From contig JAPKEI010000104.1 in the NCBI GenBank assembly GCA_028872685.1, positions 1 to 8,742 on the forward strand: a DNA stretch of 8,742 bases. Reading direction: 5' to 3'. Each line of letters begins with the position of its first letter. The first letter of the stretch is position 1. The DNA is from Verrucomicrobiota bacterium. GTDB lineage: Bacteria; Verrucomicrobiota; Verrucomicrobiia; Limisphaerales; UBA1100. The notes beneath the pieces were generated by a model that saw only the letters and a list, made by a program, of their open reading frames with translations, had not been told where the DNA came from and ran no database searches. The position numbers were made by a program, and so were the translations under genes. Below, in pieces: positions 6,675 to 8,742 of this stretch.

Positions 6675-8036
6675 CTACGCCAGAATTTCCTTAGCCACAT
6701 GGCCGTGCACATCGGTCAGCCGATAGTCCCGGCCGGCATGGCGATGAGTAAGGCGTTCGTGATCAATGCCAAGCAGGTGTAGCAAGGTGGCATGTAAATC
6801 GTGGATGTGCATGCGATTGTGTATGGCCTTAAAGCCAAAGTCGTCGCTTTCGCCGTAGGTCGTTCCACCCTTAACACCTCCGCCGGCGAGCCACATCATG
6901 AAGCCATGTGGATTGTGGTCGCGGCCACTACCGTTTTCGCTGACGGGCGTTCGGCCAAATTCTCCGCCCCACACGATAAGTGTATCTTCCAGGAGTCCGC
7001 GTGATTTCAGGTCTCCTAATAATGCGGCGATGGGTTGGTCGATATTCTTGGCGAGCGTGGGCGTGGTTTTGTTGTGGTTGCTGTGCGTGTCCCACGGCTG
7101 GCCGTTGCCGTAATAAACCTGAATGAACCGCACGCCGCGCTCGGACAACCGCCGCGCCAACAAACAGCCATTGGCGAAGTGTCCCTTGCCGTACGCCTCG
7201 CGCACCTTCGGCGGTTCCTTGCCAATATCGAACGCATCCGTCGCGGCGAATTGCATTCGGTAAGCCGTCTCCATCGCCTCGATGCGGCCCTGCAATGCGT
7301 TGTCCGCCCCGCTCTGTGCCGCGAGGTGTTCTCGGTTGAGTGCCTGCATCAGGTCCAGCTGCTTGCGCTGGGTGGTCGGATCGAGCTTCGCATTGCGCAG
7401 CCACGGAATCATTTCCTTGGGCGCAATCTTTGAGTGATTGATGTACACGCCCTGGTGCTGGGAGGGCAGAAACGCACTGTTCCACAAAATGGAAAACCGC
7501 ACCGGCCGGCCGGGGCACAGCACGATGTACGCGGGCAGGTTGGCGTTTTCCGTGCCGAGACCATAGCTCATCCACGCGCCCATGCTCGGCACCTTGGGCG
7601 TCATCGTGCCGTTGTTCATCAGCAACAGCGCTGGCCCATGGTTCGGGTTGTCCGTGTGCACCGAGCGCAACACGCAGAGGTCGTCGGCAAACTTCGCCGT
7701 GTGCGGCAGCAACTCGCTTACCGGCAAACCGCTCTGCCCGTGCCGCGTATATTTATAAGGCGCATTTAACAGACCGCCCGTCGGCCGTTCCGTGCGCAAA
7801 TCCGTCCCCTCCGGCCGTTGCCCTTCAAACTTTTTCAACGCCGGTTTCGGGTCCAAAAAATCAGGCCCAAACGGCCCGCCATTCATGAATAAATGAATCA
7901 CCCTTTTTGCCCGCGGTGCAAAATGTGGAGCCATCCCCGTTGCCGCCTGCAGCGAATTAAACAGCCCTAACGTCCCCATACCCGCACCCATGCGTGCGAG
8001 GGCGGCTCGTCGATTGATGTCAAAAGGTTCAGACAT
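6675..8036 (-). CDS. DUF1501 family exported protein, GGPF-type
   Basis: This 453-residue protein starts at the ATG at 8036, which overlaps the stop of the upstream DUF1553 gene by one base (TAATG). The longer in-frame start at 8093 would lie inside that gene and hide the export signal. Arg9-Arg10 (NRRAALARMG) followed by a hydrophobic stretch suggests a Tat signal. DUF1501 (PF07394) landmarks are MNGGPFGPDFLDPKPAL (51 onward), YGLGTENANLPAYIVLCPG, WGGEFGRTP (356 onward), GRDH (371-374), LAGGGVKGG and HIHDLHATLLHLLGI (410 onward). Where the paralogue at 1870-3258 has GGPSHVD, this one has GGPFGPD, losing the Ser and His but keeping the Asp. The section around VLCPGRPVRFSILWNSAFLP is also of a different subgroup. 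Export and pairing with the DUF1553 protein are likely; the reaction is unknown. The gene is visibly GC-richer than the left half of the window. Confidence 0.93.
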   Translation of the reverse strand: MSEPFDINRRAALARMGAGMGTLGLFNSLQAATGMAPHFAPRAKRVIHLFMNGGPFGPDFLDPKPALKKFEGQRPEGTDLRTERPTGGLLNAPYKYTRHGQSGLPVSELLPHTAKFADDLCVLRSVHTDNPNHGPALLLMNNGTMTPKVPSMGAWMSYGLGTENANLPAYIVLCPGRPVRFSILWNSAFLPSQHQGVYINHSKIAPKEMIPWLRNAKLDPTTQRKQLDLMQALNREHLAAQSGADNALQGRIEAMETAYRMQFAATDAFDIGKEPPKVREAYGKGHFANGCLLARRLSERGVRFIQVYYGNGQPWDTHSNHNKTTPTLAKNIDQPIAALLGDLKSRGLLEDTLIVWGGEFGRTPVSENGSGRDHNPHGFMMWLAGGGVKGGTTYGESDDFGFKAIHNRMHIHDLHATLLHLLGIDHERLTHRHAGRDYRLTDVHGHVAKEILA

Positions 8037-8742
8037 TAGTCGATAAACTGGAATTCGTTTCCTGCCATCAGCGCGTGGGCATACTGTGTCCATGCGGAGG
8101 CATCGTTTCCCTTTCCGTTGAGAAAGTTTTTAGCAATTTTCAACTCAGTTTCACGCGGGGCTCGTTGAAACAATTTCTGATAAACCCCGTGGATGCGCAC
8201 ATTGATTTCCTTCTGCTTCATTAAGTTGGCGGCAAGAGATTTGGCATGCTGATGAATAAACGGACCATTTAACGTAAAGAGCTGTTGCAAAGGCGTGATG
8301 GTTTGTGGGCGGGTGGGCGCGTGCGCGGTGGGGTCCGGGAAATCGTGAATGCGGAGGAATTGATTGGGCTCGCGGCGGTGGATGGCGCCGTAAAGGGTGC
8401 GTCGGTTGTTGTCCTTTGCGTTGAGGTCTTTGGGCTCGCCGCCAATGGTTTTGTCGAGTTGGCCGCTGGCGTGGAGCATGGCGTCGCGCCACGCTTCCAC
8501 GTCAAGCCGACGACGGTTCATTCGGGCGAAGTGTTCGTTGGCGGGGTCGGTTTTTTGCGCGGAGGGATTGTGAATGCTTTGCTGCCATGTGGCGGATTGC
8601 AAAATCTCGCAGTGCAGCCACTTGAGCGACCACCCGTTTTTCACGAAGCACGCGGCGAGGTCGTTCAACAAAACCGGGTGAGTCGGAGCTTCGCCCGAAT
8701 GCCCCAGTTCGCTCGGCGTGGGGCACAGGCCGCGGCCGAAGT
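8036..8742 (-). CDS. DUF1553 protein, C-terminal part (partial, 5' end beyond right edge)
   Basis: The frame is open from the right edge to the TAA at 8038-8036, giving 234 visible residues. It begins FGRGLCPTPSELGHSGEAP, then THPVLLNDLAACFVKNGWS, then LKWLHCEILQSATWQQS, which matches the DUF1553/PSD1 pattern (PF07587) and aligns with HLFGQGLVRSMDNFGSTGQAP onward in the complete protein at 3261-5732. It ends NEFQFID, like EFRYLD in that protein. A TTG at 8671 is not the real start, because conserved DUF1553 sequence continues upstream of it. By family, DUF1549 and usually PSCyt1 should lie in the unseen N-terminal part. Compared with the paralogue, the region after the SATWQQS motif is more divergent. 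The stop overlaps the DUF1501 start, so this is the first gene of the second cytochrome/DUF1501 pair. Confidence 0.9.
   Translation of the reverse strand, partial: FGRGLCPTPSELGHSGEAPTHPVLLNDLAACFVKNGWSLKWLHCEILQSATWQQSIHNPSAQKTDPANEHFARMNRRRLDVEAWRDAMLHASGQLDKTIGGEPKDLNAKDNNRRTLYGAIHRREPNQFLRIHDFPDPTAHAPTRPQTITPLQQLFTLNGPFIHQHAKSLAANLMKQKEINVRIHGVYQKLFQRAPRETELKIAKNFLNGKGNDASAWTQYAHALMAGNEFQFID

Noticed and set aside
6928..7575. Open frame of 215 codons on the minus strand
   Set aside because: It is a shifted frame inside the GC-rich DUF1501 gene, with an Arg/Gly/His-rich low-complexity product.
8151..8492. Open frame of 113 codons on the minus strand
   Set aside because: It is an alternative frame within the DUF1553 gene, Arg/Pro/His-rich, without recognisable motifs.
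1..8742. CRISPR arrays, insertion sequences, attachment sites, tRNA or rRNA genes
   Set aside because: No regularly spaced direct repeats, transposase-like frames, terminal inverted repeats or structured RNA genes were seen, and the gaps between genes are too short for most of them.

Overview
All genes recognised in this window lie on the minus strand. They form one run of secreted or exported proteins, and the gene content points to a bacterium of the Planctomycetota-Verrucomicrobiota-Chlamydiota group. A Verrucomicrobiota or Planctomycetota source is most likely, because genomes of those phyla carry many paralogous pairs of a 'planctomycete cytochrome' protein (PSCyt1 / DUF1549 / DUF1553) followed by an exported DUF1501 protein. 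The window contains two such pairs and the first codons of what is probably a third cytochrome-type gene. None of the starts I examined has a clear Shine-Dalgarno sequence, which also fits these phyla. The exact taxon cannot be fixed from the sequence.

Layout in the direction of transcription, from high to low coordinates. (1) 8742-8036 is the C-terminal part of a DUF1553 protein that continues past the right edge. (2) 8036-6675 is a DUF1501 protein whose ATG overlaps the preceding stop (TAATG). (3) 6629-5817 is an HpcH/HpaI-family class II aldolase with all four expected active-site residues. (4) 5732-3261 is a complete 823-residue PSCyt1-DUF1549-DUF1553 protein with two CxxCH motifs. A good sigma-70-type promoter and an 18-bp perfect palindrome sit immediately upstream of it. 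(5) 3258-1870 is a second, Tat-type DUF1501 protein, starting 2 nt after the stop of gene 4. (6) After a 150-bp gap, 1719-1258 is a small secreted Lys/Ala-rich protein with four LTxxQ-type motifs, followed by a strong intrinsic terminator at 1231-1200. (7) 1127-177 is a secreted coiled-coil protein with one EF-hand loop and a C-terminal 42-residue tandem repeat. (8) 107-1 is the start of another signal-peptide protein that reaches an FFEKK motif at the left edge, probably another PSCyt1 protein.

The likely working unit is cytochrome-type protein plus DUF1501 protein, translated together and exported to the periplasm or cell surface. The family's biochemical role is not settled. The aldolase between the two pairs is cytoplasmic and could cleave a 2-keto acid released by breakdown of a sugar acid or aromatic compound, so a catabolic locus is a reasonable inference but is not proved. 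The two small secreted proteins look like envelope or stress-associated proteins and are probably transcribed separately from the catabolic block. I saw no mobile element, CRISPR array, tRNA or rRNA, and no gene-free stretch longer than about 150 bases.
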